Shown piece by piece: positions 54,985-64,000 of a DNA stretch of 64,000 nucleotides. The translations under genes and the position numbers were made by a program. The notes under the pieces are model-generated. The model had not been told where the DNA came from. It made no database searches and worked only from the letters and a program-made list of their open reading frames with translations. Each line of letters starts with the position of its first letter. Position 1 is the first letter of the stretch. Source of the stretch: Diabrotica undecimpunctata (taxonomy: Eukaryota > Arthropoda > Insecta > Coleoptera > Chrysomelidae); contig NC_092803.1 of assembly GCF_040954645.1 (NCBI RefSeq), forward strand, positions 12,153,230-12,217,229. The letters are read 5' to 3'.

Positions 54985-56205
54985 ACTCTTCTTGTTTTAT
55001 GTTATTTTTTGTAAGTACTGTATTATTTTCGTCTTGTATACATGCAATTGAAGCCAGTTTTAGAACGAAAAATTGCCGCCGACGACCGTATTATATTTAC
55101 CATTCCAGTATGCAATTTCGTGTGGGCAAAATCATCATGTGTCTCTGACGAATCGATTTTAATATCCACATAGCACAATGAAGTAATATCTACACTTTTT
55201 CAATTTTATTAAAAGTATAATTCATTGATATGAAGGTAAAAAGAGTAGTGAGATTGCATTGGACGGTATGGACAGGTAGAGTGTCTGTTAAATATTGACT
55301 GGATTTATTATAAAAAATATATTTTTTTTTAATTCAAGACTTTAAATGCTTGTTTCTAAAGAACATAATAAAGTAAGTTTATTGATTATAGACATGTTTG
55401 AGTAGATTGCTCCTTTTGTTAAATAACATTGTTAACGTCCTAAACCTTCAGAGCGTTTAAAAATAGTAATAAAAATGTCACAAATTACAAAAATTCCTAT
55501 ATGGTTCTACTGATAACACTATTTTAAAAGGCATCTATATTAAGCCTACAGTAGCTTTAAAAAATCTAGATCTCACTTCCGATAGACTCCAAAATGCTGG
55601 AAAAGTTGCCAATGGAAACAATTTCTAGTACGTTTGTACAAGTAAGACAGCTGCCTTTTAGTCTTTATACTTAGATATTTACATACTCATAGATTATTCG
55701 GATAAAACCAAACCATTGGGATGTCTCTTAACCCACACTGCATTCAAAGAAACCTTCGCCTAAAGAAAACAATTATGTCTGAAACTGCAAATATGGAAGG
55801 CAATTCTAAGCTCGCTTTGGAAAATAAACTGCTCATACAATAAATTGCATTCAAGGACAGTTTTTAAAGAATAAAAAGCTTAGTAGTCCATCTATTGTAC
55901 TACCAGCTCCAACCACTACTCGTCAGTTCCAAATTTTTTTATGATATGCCCATTTAGTGCAGAAAGTGAACTGAGAAAGTGAAAATAGAAACTAACTCCA
56001 ACCATTTTTATTTCAATTATGGTGAATTTGAGCAAAGTGAAGCTTCCAGTGCCTATGCTACAAAAGTTCCCATGGCGAGTCTTTATTTTTTTATCCATTC
56101 TCCATTTATTATTTTATCCATAAAAATTCTCTAAAACTCTAAAGTCTAACTCTAAGATCCACTCTAAAACCAAAAAACTATTGTTTGTTGGGCCCTTTAA
56201 GTGTT
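54985..56205. other. No gene recognised
   Basis: AT-rich with no family matches or repeats shared within the window. Confidence 0.35.
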
Positions 56206-56209
56206 AGTA

Positions 56210-56371
56210 TGTAGGCCAACAGCAGACAAACGTAGTAGAGGAAGATCACCTTCACGTTGGGCTGACGACATCAGGCGTATCACCAAAAATTAGCAACAAA
56301 AAGCACAAAATCGTGAAGAATGGAGAGGTTTTAAGAAGGCCTATGTACAGAAGTGGACGTAATAAATAAAG
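56210..56371 (+). pseudogene. LINE C-terminal fragment
   Basis: The plus strand reads RPTADKRSRGRSPSRWADDI, RRITKN, a stop, QKAQNREEWRGFKKAYVQKW and T, the last 50 codons of an endonuclease-RT LINE. Confidence 0.75.
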
Positions 56372-56552
56372 GCTGACTGATATATTCGAAGGTTGGGCCA
56401 GATCTCAGATGCTGTATTATGAGAATTATAAGATAATTCCTGTTGCAATATATCACGAGTGAATTTGCATTATGCGATTTTTACCTTACTGCTTATCTCA
56501 AATCATGCTCATAAAAATATAAACAGCAGGAAGAGCATTTCGTCCTAATGGG

Positions 56553-56912
56553 AAAAAATACTGTACAAAGCGATGGTTGGAAGCGTGGTATCTTAAAAAA
56601 AAATTACGAGGCGATATGCTAACTCCAGTAATACAGAACTGATGTTGAGTATTCAGTTTGGCAAAATTTAGCCATAAATATACACAAAATCGTATTATAT
56701 TAATACAAATATAACTGGATATTATGTGATAACGAAAAAATAGAAATTACACTAAGGAAACTTAAATGGCGATTGACTGGCCAATGTTGGAAGAGCCAGC
56801 ATTCCTTTCTGATTGAAAAAAATACTGTACAAAACGAAGACTTGAAAGTGGTATCTTTAGACTCTGCTCCATTAGAAAAATATTGTAAGAGGCGGTATGT
56901 TGACTCTAGTAC
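56553..56912 (+). repeat. Degenerate direct duplication
   Basis: 56553-56635 and 56818-56912 share aaaaatactgtacaaa, gtggtatctt and a gaggcg-tatg-tgactc block, with an insertion in the second copy. One frame reads KRWLEAWYLKKKLRGD, faintly reminiscent of Harbinger-type transposases, but not enough to call. Confidence 0.4.
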
Positions 56913-56989
56913 ATATACAAATGATTCCGAATATTCTTCTTCTGAAACTTGTCACCTCACGAAAGAAACTATGAACTCGTAGTGAACAT

Positions 56990-57560
56990 TCCCTGTCTGA
57001 GTAGGCATCGATCTTTATAATAGGAAAAACAGTGTGCCTTATACCTATTTCAGATCGTGCAGAACTAGCACAGTGTTCCACTGGACCACCGACGGTTAGG
57101 AGTGAATAAAAGTCCCAGGTGGACTTAGAATTGCTCCTCACTCGGTGGCCGAGCTGAAGTCGCTCCTCATCGTTAGAAACCTTCTCAACGGAAATAATCA
57201 ACGTCTTTATAAGACATACACCTTGTGAGGTGTGTGCTCGACCACACGTCGAAACGGTAAGGGCCGGCATTTCTGTGAAATCCAGGGCGTACACCGCAAT
57301 TAGAATACTCATATTATGTTAAAGTATTCTGAATTGTTGGTAGGTCTTCGGGGACTATAGAACCACCGGTGAACTTCACGTGAAGTGTGGTACGCGTACG
57401 AGCATATACAAGTAACCACGAGGTCGAGGATGGAGGCGAAGAACCTCACGAGCGGCGGCCGAATTACATACAGATACAGAAAATACTTCTGTGGATACTA
57501 CGACCGTAAGACATTGTAAATAAAGTTGTGTGACAGCGGAGGGGAAACTAAGACATAGTG
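56990..57560. other. GC-richer block, unassigned
   Basis: Markedly richer in G and C than its surroundings, with tttataagac at about 57209 and aataaag at about 57521, so it could be an LTR or a promoter-to-polyA unit. No matching second LTR is present and no known primer-binding site follows. A 146-codon minus frame (57312-56872) has no family. Confidence 0.25.
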
Positions 57561-57564
57561 TGAG

Positions 57565-58315
57565 GCCACAAATAAATCATTTTACAAAAACGTCATCGAA
57601 TGGTCGGACAAACTTAACTAATTGAGATATTTCCTTAAGGAGATATATTATGTTTATAAATAAAGCCGAACTTGGTCTGAAACTTATCGTATATTCATTG
57701 AGCTAAATGTAATGCCTTAGACAAACTAGCAAAACATAATTAGCAACATTTTTTAGTTATACAACAAAACATAATGCCTTTAAATCTTTAAATGAATATT
57801 TGAGTCGCTAGAAATACAATTGTGAAATTGAAGAAAGTAATACCTCAATTCGTAATATTTTTTTGCTACTGGCGTTTTGTCTAGACACCGGAATTAATCT
57901 CCTGTCCGTCTGTTTCCAAGGGTATTATATTTTCTTTTTATTAGTGCCCAAATTTTTAACTTTCCTCCAATTTGCATTTAAATGTAATTCGTCTGTCTAG
58001 CGACATCACAAAAAGTTTTCAATTACTGTCGTTTAAGGCCATTCAATGTCTCTTTTTGTCAAGACGATAAAAAGTTAATAGAAAATTTTTATTGTACAGG
58101 GTTTTTGGTAGTTTTTATTGGATTATATTAAATTAGAGTTATGGACGATATGGCACGAGATATTTTTAGTTAAAACAATCAACAAATTGTGCAGTAAAAG
58201 GGGAATAAAATATTTCATCAAAGGGTTTTAATATATACAATAGGTACTAAACAGCGTATAAACAACTTAATCATTTGTTTGGAATCTATTTGTTATAAAT
58301 AACATATTAATGGAG
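57565..58315. other. No gene recognised
   Basis: AT-rich without matches. Confidence 0.3.
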
Positions 58316-58319
58316 GAGA

Positions 58320-59218
58320 GCGATCATGGTGATGTTCTTCAAAAATGGAGATAAGAAAGACCCCAATAATTATCGAGCAATAAATCTATTAAATACAACA
58401 CTCAAATTGACAACAAGAATAATAGCGACAAAAATAAATGACCGAATATCTCTGCAAGAGGAACAGCAAGGATTTAGGACAAGAAGATCATGCACGGATG
58501 TAGTTTTTGTAATAAGACAAATAAATGAAAAGTCGCTGGAATACAACAAACCAGCATATATTATGTGTCTGATAGATTTGAAGAAAGCGTTTGATACAGT
58601 GAGAATTCGGGACGCGATACATTTATTATATGAAAAGGGAATATCACTGGATTTAGTAAAAACCATTGAGAATATATATAAAGATAACATAACTATGGTA
58701 AGATGTAAAGCCATAATAACAGCCGAAAATTAAGATGACCTACAAAGATTAATTAAAGAATTCGAAGATACGGCGCTCATATACAACATGGAGATCTCAA
58801 CAAAGTAAACTAAAGCGATAGTGATATCAGCGGAACCGAGAAGATGTAAACCAGTCGTAAATAACAAAATTATAGAACAAGTGATGGAAACTGAATACTT
58901 GGGAATAAAACTGTCAAGCTACGGAAAAGTGGAAGAAGTACAAAAACAAGTTAACATGGCAAACAGAGCAGCAGGATGTCTTAACAACACAATCTGGAGA
59001 AACAAATACCTCACAACGGAAACGAAAACCAGGATATATAAATCAACAATAAGACCGATAATGACGTACACAGCGGAAACAAGAGCAGATGCGGCGAAAA
59101 CACAAAGACTACTGGAAACAACAGAAATGAAAGACGAAAAATAACAAACCAAACTCTAAGAGACAGAGTAAGAAGTGAGGAAATACGAGCGAGATGTGGT
59201 ATAGAGGAAATAAACGTG
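58320..59218 (+). pseudogene. LINE with the RT catalytic box deleted
   Basis: The plus strand reads FFKNGDKKDPNNYRAINLLN, EEQQGFRTRRSCTDVVFVIR, CLIDLKKAFDTVRIRDAI and VKTIENIYKDNITMVR. It then jumps at about 58733 to DDLQRLIKEFEDTALIYNME, TEYLGIKLSSYGKVEEVQKQ, IRPIMTYTAET, KTQRLLETTEMK and, after a frameshift, LRDRVRSEEIRARCGIEEIN. The segment with the GVRQG and YADD boxes is missing. The right end is cut by a jockey fragment on the other strand. Confidence 0.85.
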
Positions 59219-60655
59219 TTTTTCCCTCTTAAATGGATGACCAGGTAGTCCACAAATAGATAGGCTTTGATGTTTCCTTGAATTGACCAGCTTGACAAGT
59301 TATTTAAAATATCTTGTCTCCAAATTATGTCATAGGCATGCGTTATATCGACGAAAACAGCTAAACACTCCTGCCCACAGCCAAATGATTCATGTACTAC
59401 AGACTCTATGTCTACTATGGTATCAGTAGTAGACCTAGATTTTCTAAAGCCGCTTTGAATTGAGCTGAGAAGTTTATTATCCTCTAGGTGCCGCAGTAAT
59501 CTATTACTAACCATTTTATCGAGTAGTTTATACATGGAACTTGTTAAAGAGATGGCTCTGTAAGATTCTGGATTCGATTTACTTTTACTACCTTTAAGTA
59601 CGGGAATTATGATAGATTTATGCCAATCAACAGGAAAGACATTTTTTGTCCAAATAAAATTGTAGAGGTCTAGTAGATACTGCTTGCCTTCAACAGTTAA
59701 AGTTTTAAGAAATATGGTTGGGATGTTATCAGGTCCAGGGCTTGAATTCTTTGATTGGTTGAAGAGATTGATGGAGCTCATCCATTTTAAATTCCACATT
59801 TAAAGGTGAACTGGTGTGATCGTCATAATCAATGTTAGACCCATCAAAGTTCTTTTTATGATTTAAAAAATTTATTGGTAAGTTTTCGTTACTCGACTAT
59901 TTTTGGTATGTATTTGCTAGAACTGCAGCTAGCTCCTCTTTTGATGAGTATGTTTTAGTATCTTGTTCTAGGTTGTGGATAGCATTGAAAGATTTATTTT
60001 TATTTTCCAAACATCTGTAGTAGGAGTAGATGAATTTATGGAAGATATATATTTTTTTCAGGCTTCTTTTTTACTCTGCTTTAGGACATATCTGCAGTAA
60101 GCCCATAGTCTATTAAATTCCAATTTATTATTCAAGATTTAAGTTATCTCTTAAGCTTGTAGAAGGCTCTTTTGTAATATTATGTAGCTTTTTCACATGC
60201 AGTATTCTATCAGATGACTGGATTATGATTTTTTGAGAGAACTACAAAGCCAATAGATTTATGTGCATCAGAAGTTATGCATTGTACAAAACTCGATATT
60301 TTAAAGTCAATTTACGCCTCTTCATCAAAAGGAGATATCAAGTTCAATATATATTCTAAAATTAAGGAAGAGTAAAGAGGCCTACTGGCATTTTTCAATG
60401 ACCATTTATCAATAGGAATAGATGAGGGCCTGTAATTATTATTAGATATTAATATATAAAAATGATCGCATCCATATAAATAAGACATAACTTGAGGGAC
60501 ATAAGATAATGATGACTGTACAGAAGGATTTTAAAACAAGTTGTAAAAGCATATTTCTGGAAATGAATTCTGTGAAAAAATTGTCGAAAATCTGCTTGAT
60601 ACAGATGAAAAATAAAATATCCGTGTTCAACCCCATCCAAACAAATTTCATAAAA
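59219..60655 (-). pseudogene. Jockey-type LINE: endonuclease end and RT start
   Basis: Reading down the minus strand: remains of the endonuclease with DHFYILIS and RPSSIPIDKWSLKNA (about 60470-60370), the linker NKLEFNRLWAYCRYVLKQSK and KEELAAVLANTYQK, and then the RT in an open frame (59799 down): NSSPGPDNIPTIFLKTLTVE, YRAISLTSSMYKLLDKMVSN, IQSGFRKSRSTTDTIVDIES, ECLAVFVDITHAYD and LSSWSIQGNIKAYL. It ends where it meets the opposite-strand LINE at about 59219, before the catalytic box. Several stops are upstream of 59800. Confidence 0.85.
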
Positions 60656-60884
60656 AATTGACTTTTTACATTTTGTTGCTGTATTTTATATCTATTTCAT
60701 TATACACAGATTTAGCTGAAGTTTTAAATATTCTTCTTTTTTCTGGTAAATAAATATTAGCAGTAACAACCAAATAAAAGTTTAGTCTTCAAAAGAGCTA
60801 CAAAGGTCATACGAAATAGTTAAACTGCATGAAATAGCGGTCATTTGGCCTCTCGTAACCCAAATTTGTAATCACTTTCGTCGG

Positions 60885-60945
60885 CCACCGATGCCCGACC
60901 TGGCGCTTAACGTGTTAATACATTGAACGTGTTAAATTACTTTTT
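60885..60945. mobile_element. piggyBac-like terminus
   Basis: cgtcggccaccgatgcc, then cttaacgtgttaatacattg and aacgtgttaaatt resemble the right end of piggyBac element 2 (ggtggcc, aacgtgt-TTAA). No second end or gene is nearby, so this is at most a remnant. Confidence 0.35.
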
Positions 60946-60949
60946 AAAC

Positions 60950-61615
60950 TTCAGATCGTTATTACTTCAAGAACAGCCTCTGATTTATAAGTGCGTCCAT
61001 AAACAAATTTTTCTAATTTACAAAAACATTACCTTTTAATTCTGATTACTTATATTTTACGAATATAACAATGAGACTAAATAAACATGAACCTTTGGTT
61101 GATACTCCAACACTCTTTAAAACAATAGCTTTCATGATCTTGAAAGTAGTTAAATAAAGTGCAGTTCTGTAAAAACTGCATCATTTATTACCTCTGCCGA
61201 CACAGGTACTGAAAGTTTATAGTCTGAATACGTCACAACAAACAACCACCATAATTTATTAGGTTCCACGAAACGTAAAATGTTAAATAAACTATCCCGA
61301 CTGCCTCGTAAAGTTCGTTTGTATGGTATTTTAGTTTTACGACGCCACGATATTAGTTGTTGATAACGTGGAGCAGTGTATCATCCCCTCGCGAAGTGCA
61401 CTCAGTGTCATATACAGTTCAGTAACTGATATTTTAAACTTTATTAAACAGTTCGTGGAAGCGATAGGCGGAATTTATGGTACTGCGAGTATATATGGTA
61501 GATATCGGAAGGAATATAGCAAAATATGATAAAAAAAGTATACAAAACAAAATTTTGTAAAGCATAGTACACTAATATTAAGAGTTATTTAATGCCCCTT
61601 TAACAAAGATACTAA
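60950..61615. other. No gene recognised
   Basis: No family matches; 61290-61480 is slightly GC-richer. Confidence 0.3.
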
Positions 61616-61619
61616 AAGA

Positions 61620-62035
61620 CAACTACCAAGTAAAGAAAAAACAAGAATTCAAAAAATTTCAATCAAAAATTATCAAATCTGAATTAAAGTGAGCAATGAC
61701 AGAAATTACTAATAATAAATATTATACTACTTCTGAAATGTTAAAGAATAATTGAAAAATCAATAGAAATGTCCTTTATAGTGAAAGAGATTAACAGACA
61801 AAGCCCAACTGACAGTAAAAAATCTAAAAAACCTTCGTGGTCAAAATATGTTACTAATATAAACAGCTCCACTCCGATGGAGTGGAGCTGTTTATATTAG
61901 TAACATATTTCTCCAACATTAGAACTCCAACTTCTTCACAAGACATTGCGGACACTCTAGCTGCTTTCTATGAAAATCAATCATAAAGTAAAAAATTATG
62001 ACGCTTCTTTTCTAAAAATCAAGATAGAAAAGGAA
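61620..62035 (+). pseudogene. Jockey-type LINE remnant
   Basis: The plus strand reads KSKKPSWSKYVTNINSSTP, the linker region of jockey elements. It is interrupted by an inverted duplication and resumes with RTPTSSQDIADTLAAFYENQ. An A-rich stretch follows and abuts the next LINE. Fewer than 100 recognisable codons. Confidence 0.65.
61844..61910. repeat. Perfect 32-bp palindrome with a 3-base loop
   Basis: Arms 61844-61875 and 61879-61910 are perfect complements around gat. The left arm is jockey coding sequence (YVTNINSSTP); the right arm is its inverted copy, inserted in the reading frame. A template-switch inverted duplication is the simplest cause. Confidence 0.95.
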
Positions 62036-62061
62036 AAAAAATATCGTGGAACCTGAATAAA

Positions 62062-64000
62062 ATGCCATACCGTTCTCAAAATACAAAACATAAAATTATG
62101 GACTATTACAAACTTTCTGGAACGATTCTGGCAGTAAACAGGGAAGTTAAAACACAGATCAGAAAGAGAAAGCATAACGAATGGATGACGGACGAAATTA
62201 TGGATCTAATGGAAAAGCGAAGGCAACATAAACAACAACGTAATCAAGACAAATACAAACAGATACACAAAGAAATTCGCCAGAAAATTAAGAAAGCAAA
62301 AGAACGTTGGATGGTGGAAAGGTGCAACGAAATAGAACAATTGCAGGAAAAAGGAGATAGTTTTGGACTACATAAGAAGATCAAAGAAATATCGAATATA
62401 CACAAAAGCCACCACAGAACAAGGATACGCAACGACAGAAACGAATACATAGAGTCAGAAGAGGAGATAGCAATGGCGTGGAAAGAATACGTAGAAAGAC
62501 TTTTTAATGAGGAAAGACCAACACAACCAACGCGCAAACTTCCTTCCGAAAACTTATCAGGGCCATCAATAATGCTAAGTGAAATAGAATATGCAGTTAG
62601 AACCACAAAGATGCATAAAGCAACAGGTCCAGATGAAATTAATATAGAAGCAATAAAACTACTAGACGAGGAGAATATCGAAATCTTGGTAAAGCTGTTC
62701 AATAGAATTTATGATACTGGTTACATTCCGCGAGAATGGCTGCAGTCATCCTTTGTGATGATCCCAAAAACAGCTAATGCCACAAAATGCAATGAACACC
62801 GCTTAATCAGTTTAATGAGTCACTTGCTGAAACTCTTCCTTAGGATATTACACTCAAGAATGTACAAGATACTAGAAGAACTTAGCGGGTCAACACAATT
62901 CGGTTTTAAGGGAGGACTAGGAACAAGAGAGGCAATTTTGTGTTTGAACACCTTAATACAAAACTGTTTAGATCAACGAAAAGATGTCTACCTCACCTTC
63001 ATCGACTACGAGAAGGCATTTGACAATGTTAAACATGATATCATGATAGAACTACTACATAGGGCCAACATTGACCAGAAGGAGATCAGAATTATTCAGA
63101 ATCTATACTGGAACCAAATGGCAAAGGTGAGGATTGATCAAGACCAATATACGGATGAATTTGAAATCCGGAAAGGTGTCCGCCAAGGCTGCATACTCTC
63201 TCCGATGCTTTTTAATTTATATGTTGAAAATATATTTGCGGAAGCATTAGAAGACACGGAATTAGGCATTAAGGTGAACGGCATACCAATTAGCAACCTA
63301 CGCTATGCGGACGACACAGTGATTATAACTGATAATTTGGAAGATCAACAGTTATTACTTGATAGGGTGAATAGCATAGGTAAAAAATATGGCCTCAAAA
63401 TCAACATTTTGAAAACGAAATATATGGTCATTAGCAGAAACCCTCCACAAAACCCGATAATATGCATAGGTGACGATCGCATAAAACGCGTGAAAACTTT
63501 TAAATACCTTGGCACCACAATCAATGACCAATCGGATCCACAACAAGAGATAAAAACCCGAATACAAATGGCAAAACAAGCTTTTGTGAAATTCAGACCG
63601 CTCCTATGTAATCAAAACCTAAATTTCGAAATACGCTACAGAATGGTCAAGTGCTACATATGGTCCATCTTGCTTTATGGCATGGAAACGTGGACTTTGA
63701 AAAAAACATCTATCAATAAACTTGAAGCATTTGAAATGTGGTCATTGAGAAGAATGATGCGCATACCTTGGGTGGATAGAGTTCGAAACGATGACGTCCT
63801 TAAGAGAGCCGGCGTGGAAAGAGAACTCTTTGAATTAATTAAAAAACGCAAGATTGGTTATCTTGGGCACATATTGAGAGGAGCAAAATATGAAATACCA
63901 CAGTTAATCCTACAAGGGAAGATCGAAGGTAGGAGAGGAGCCGGCCGCAAACAATTATCCTGGTTAAGGAATATTAAAGAATGGACAGGAATACACAATA
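62062..64000 (+). CDS. LINE endonuclease-RT polyprotein, open to the window edge
   Basis: One uninterrupted frame of 646 codons from ATG at 62062, with no stop before the window ends. It begins in the linker before the RT (EVKTQIRKRKHNEWMTDE, HKEIRQKIKKAKERW), so it looks 5'-truncated. RT blocks in order: MHKATGPDEINIEAIKLL, QFGFKGGLGTRE (about residue 280), FIDYEKAFDN (about 314), RKGVRQGCILSPMLFNL (about 372) and LRYADDTVII with catalytic YADD at 415-418. Then KTFKYLGTTIND, SILLYGMETWTLKK, FEMWSLRRMMRIPWVDRV and KKRKIGYLGHILRGAKYEI. The copy at 16097-16502 supplies the expected end. All key RT residues are intact, so this copy may still make protein. Confidence 0.95.
   Translation, partial: MPYRSQNTKHKIMDYYKLSGTILAVNREVKTQIRKRKHNEWMTDEIMDLMEKRRQHKQQRNQDKYKQIHKEIRQKIKKAKERWMVERCNEIEQLQEKGDSFGLHKKIKEISNIHKSHHRTRIRNDRNEYIESEEEIAMAWKEYVERLFNEERPTQPTRKLPSENLSGPSIMLSEIEYAVRTTKMHKATGPDEINIEAIKLLDEENIEILVKLFNRIYDTGYIPREWLQSSFVMIPKTANATKCNEHRLISLMSHLLKLFLRILHSRMYKILEELSGSTQFGFKGGLGTREAILCLNTLIQNCLDQRKDVYLTFIDYEKAFDNVKHDIMIELLHRANIDQKEIRIIQNLYWNQMAKVRIDQDQYTDEFEIRKGVRQGCILSPMLFNLYVENIFAEALEDTELGIKVNGIPISNLRYADDTVIITDNLEDQQLLLDRVNSIGKKYGLKINILKTKYMVISRNPPQNPIICIGDDRIKRVKTFKYLGTTINDQSDPQQEIKTRIQMAKQAFVKFRPLLCNQNLNFEIRYRMVKCYIWSILLYGMETWTLKKTSINKLEAFEMWSLRRMMRIPWVDRVRNDDVLKRAGVERELFELIKKRKIGYLGHILRGAKYEIPQLILQGKIEGRRGAGRKQLSWLRNIKEWTGIHN

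Noticed and set aside
56553..56635. Harbinger transposase fragment.
   Set aside because: Only a short W-rich word matches; no catalytic motif is seen.
56990..57560. Call of a solo LTR.
   Set aside because: No clear TG...CA ends, TSD or primer-binding site could be fixed.
62244..62702. 152-codon minus-strand frame rich in Ser, Ile and Leu.
   Set aside because: It is the complement of the intact LINE frame at 62062-64000.

Overview
The window is an AT-rich animal sequence that looks like an insect, probably a beetle. That host guess is inference from the mix of elements: piggyBac, hAT, Tc1, Penelope-like elements (PLEs), jockey and endonuclease-RT LINEs, and a tRNA-derived SINE. I recognise no ordinary host gene, and almost every reading frame that makes sense is a transposable element or its remains.

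Layout. 0.6-5.7 kb: a piggyBac transposase split by a LINE, which is itself split by a 2.9 kb hAT element; target-site duplications (TSDs) are visible at both levels. 6.6-9.8 kb: a second hAT copy and a PLE with a reverse transcriptase (RT) and a GIY-YIG endonuclease. 10.7-13.7 kb: a LINE tail, a hammerhead-ribozyme-like fold, a second PLE and copy A of an unfamiliar terminal-inverted-repeat (TIR) element. 14.4-20.3 kb: LINE mosaics, a Tc1 transposase cut by a young LINE insertion, a PLE fragment and a LINE with 12-bp TSDs. 21.7-22.2 kb: seven regularly spaced hairpins whose stems covary. 25.6-29.6 kb: an inverted-repeat element, a SINE with 13-bp TSDs and a multi-copy transposon-linked gene cut by a PLE end. 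30.5-38.1 kb: jockey and other LINE fragments. 38.9 kb: a second hammerhead-like motif. 39.5-41.6 kb: copy B of the TIR element, split by a LINE with a 5' inversion. 43.7-52.1 kb: two piggyBac elements with LINE debris between them. 53.3-54.2 kb: copy C of the TIR element, carrying a tRNA-Asp-like sequence. 54.3-61.6 kb: PLE, LINE and jockey remains. 61.6-64 kb: a jockey remnant with a perfect 32-bp palindrome, then a LINE ORF open for 646 codons to the window edge.

How the parts relate. The window is a record of nested insertions, not a pathway. The LINE at the right edge and the 5'-truncated copy at 16.1-16.5 kb are almost identical, so that family moved recently. Older layers carry stops and frameshifts. 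The least explained items are the covarying hairpin array, the tRNA-Asp-bearing TIR element and the hammerhead-like motifs.

All calls come from reading the sequence and its translations; no database search was run.
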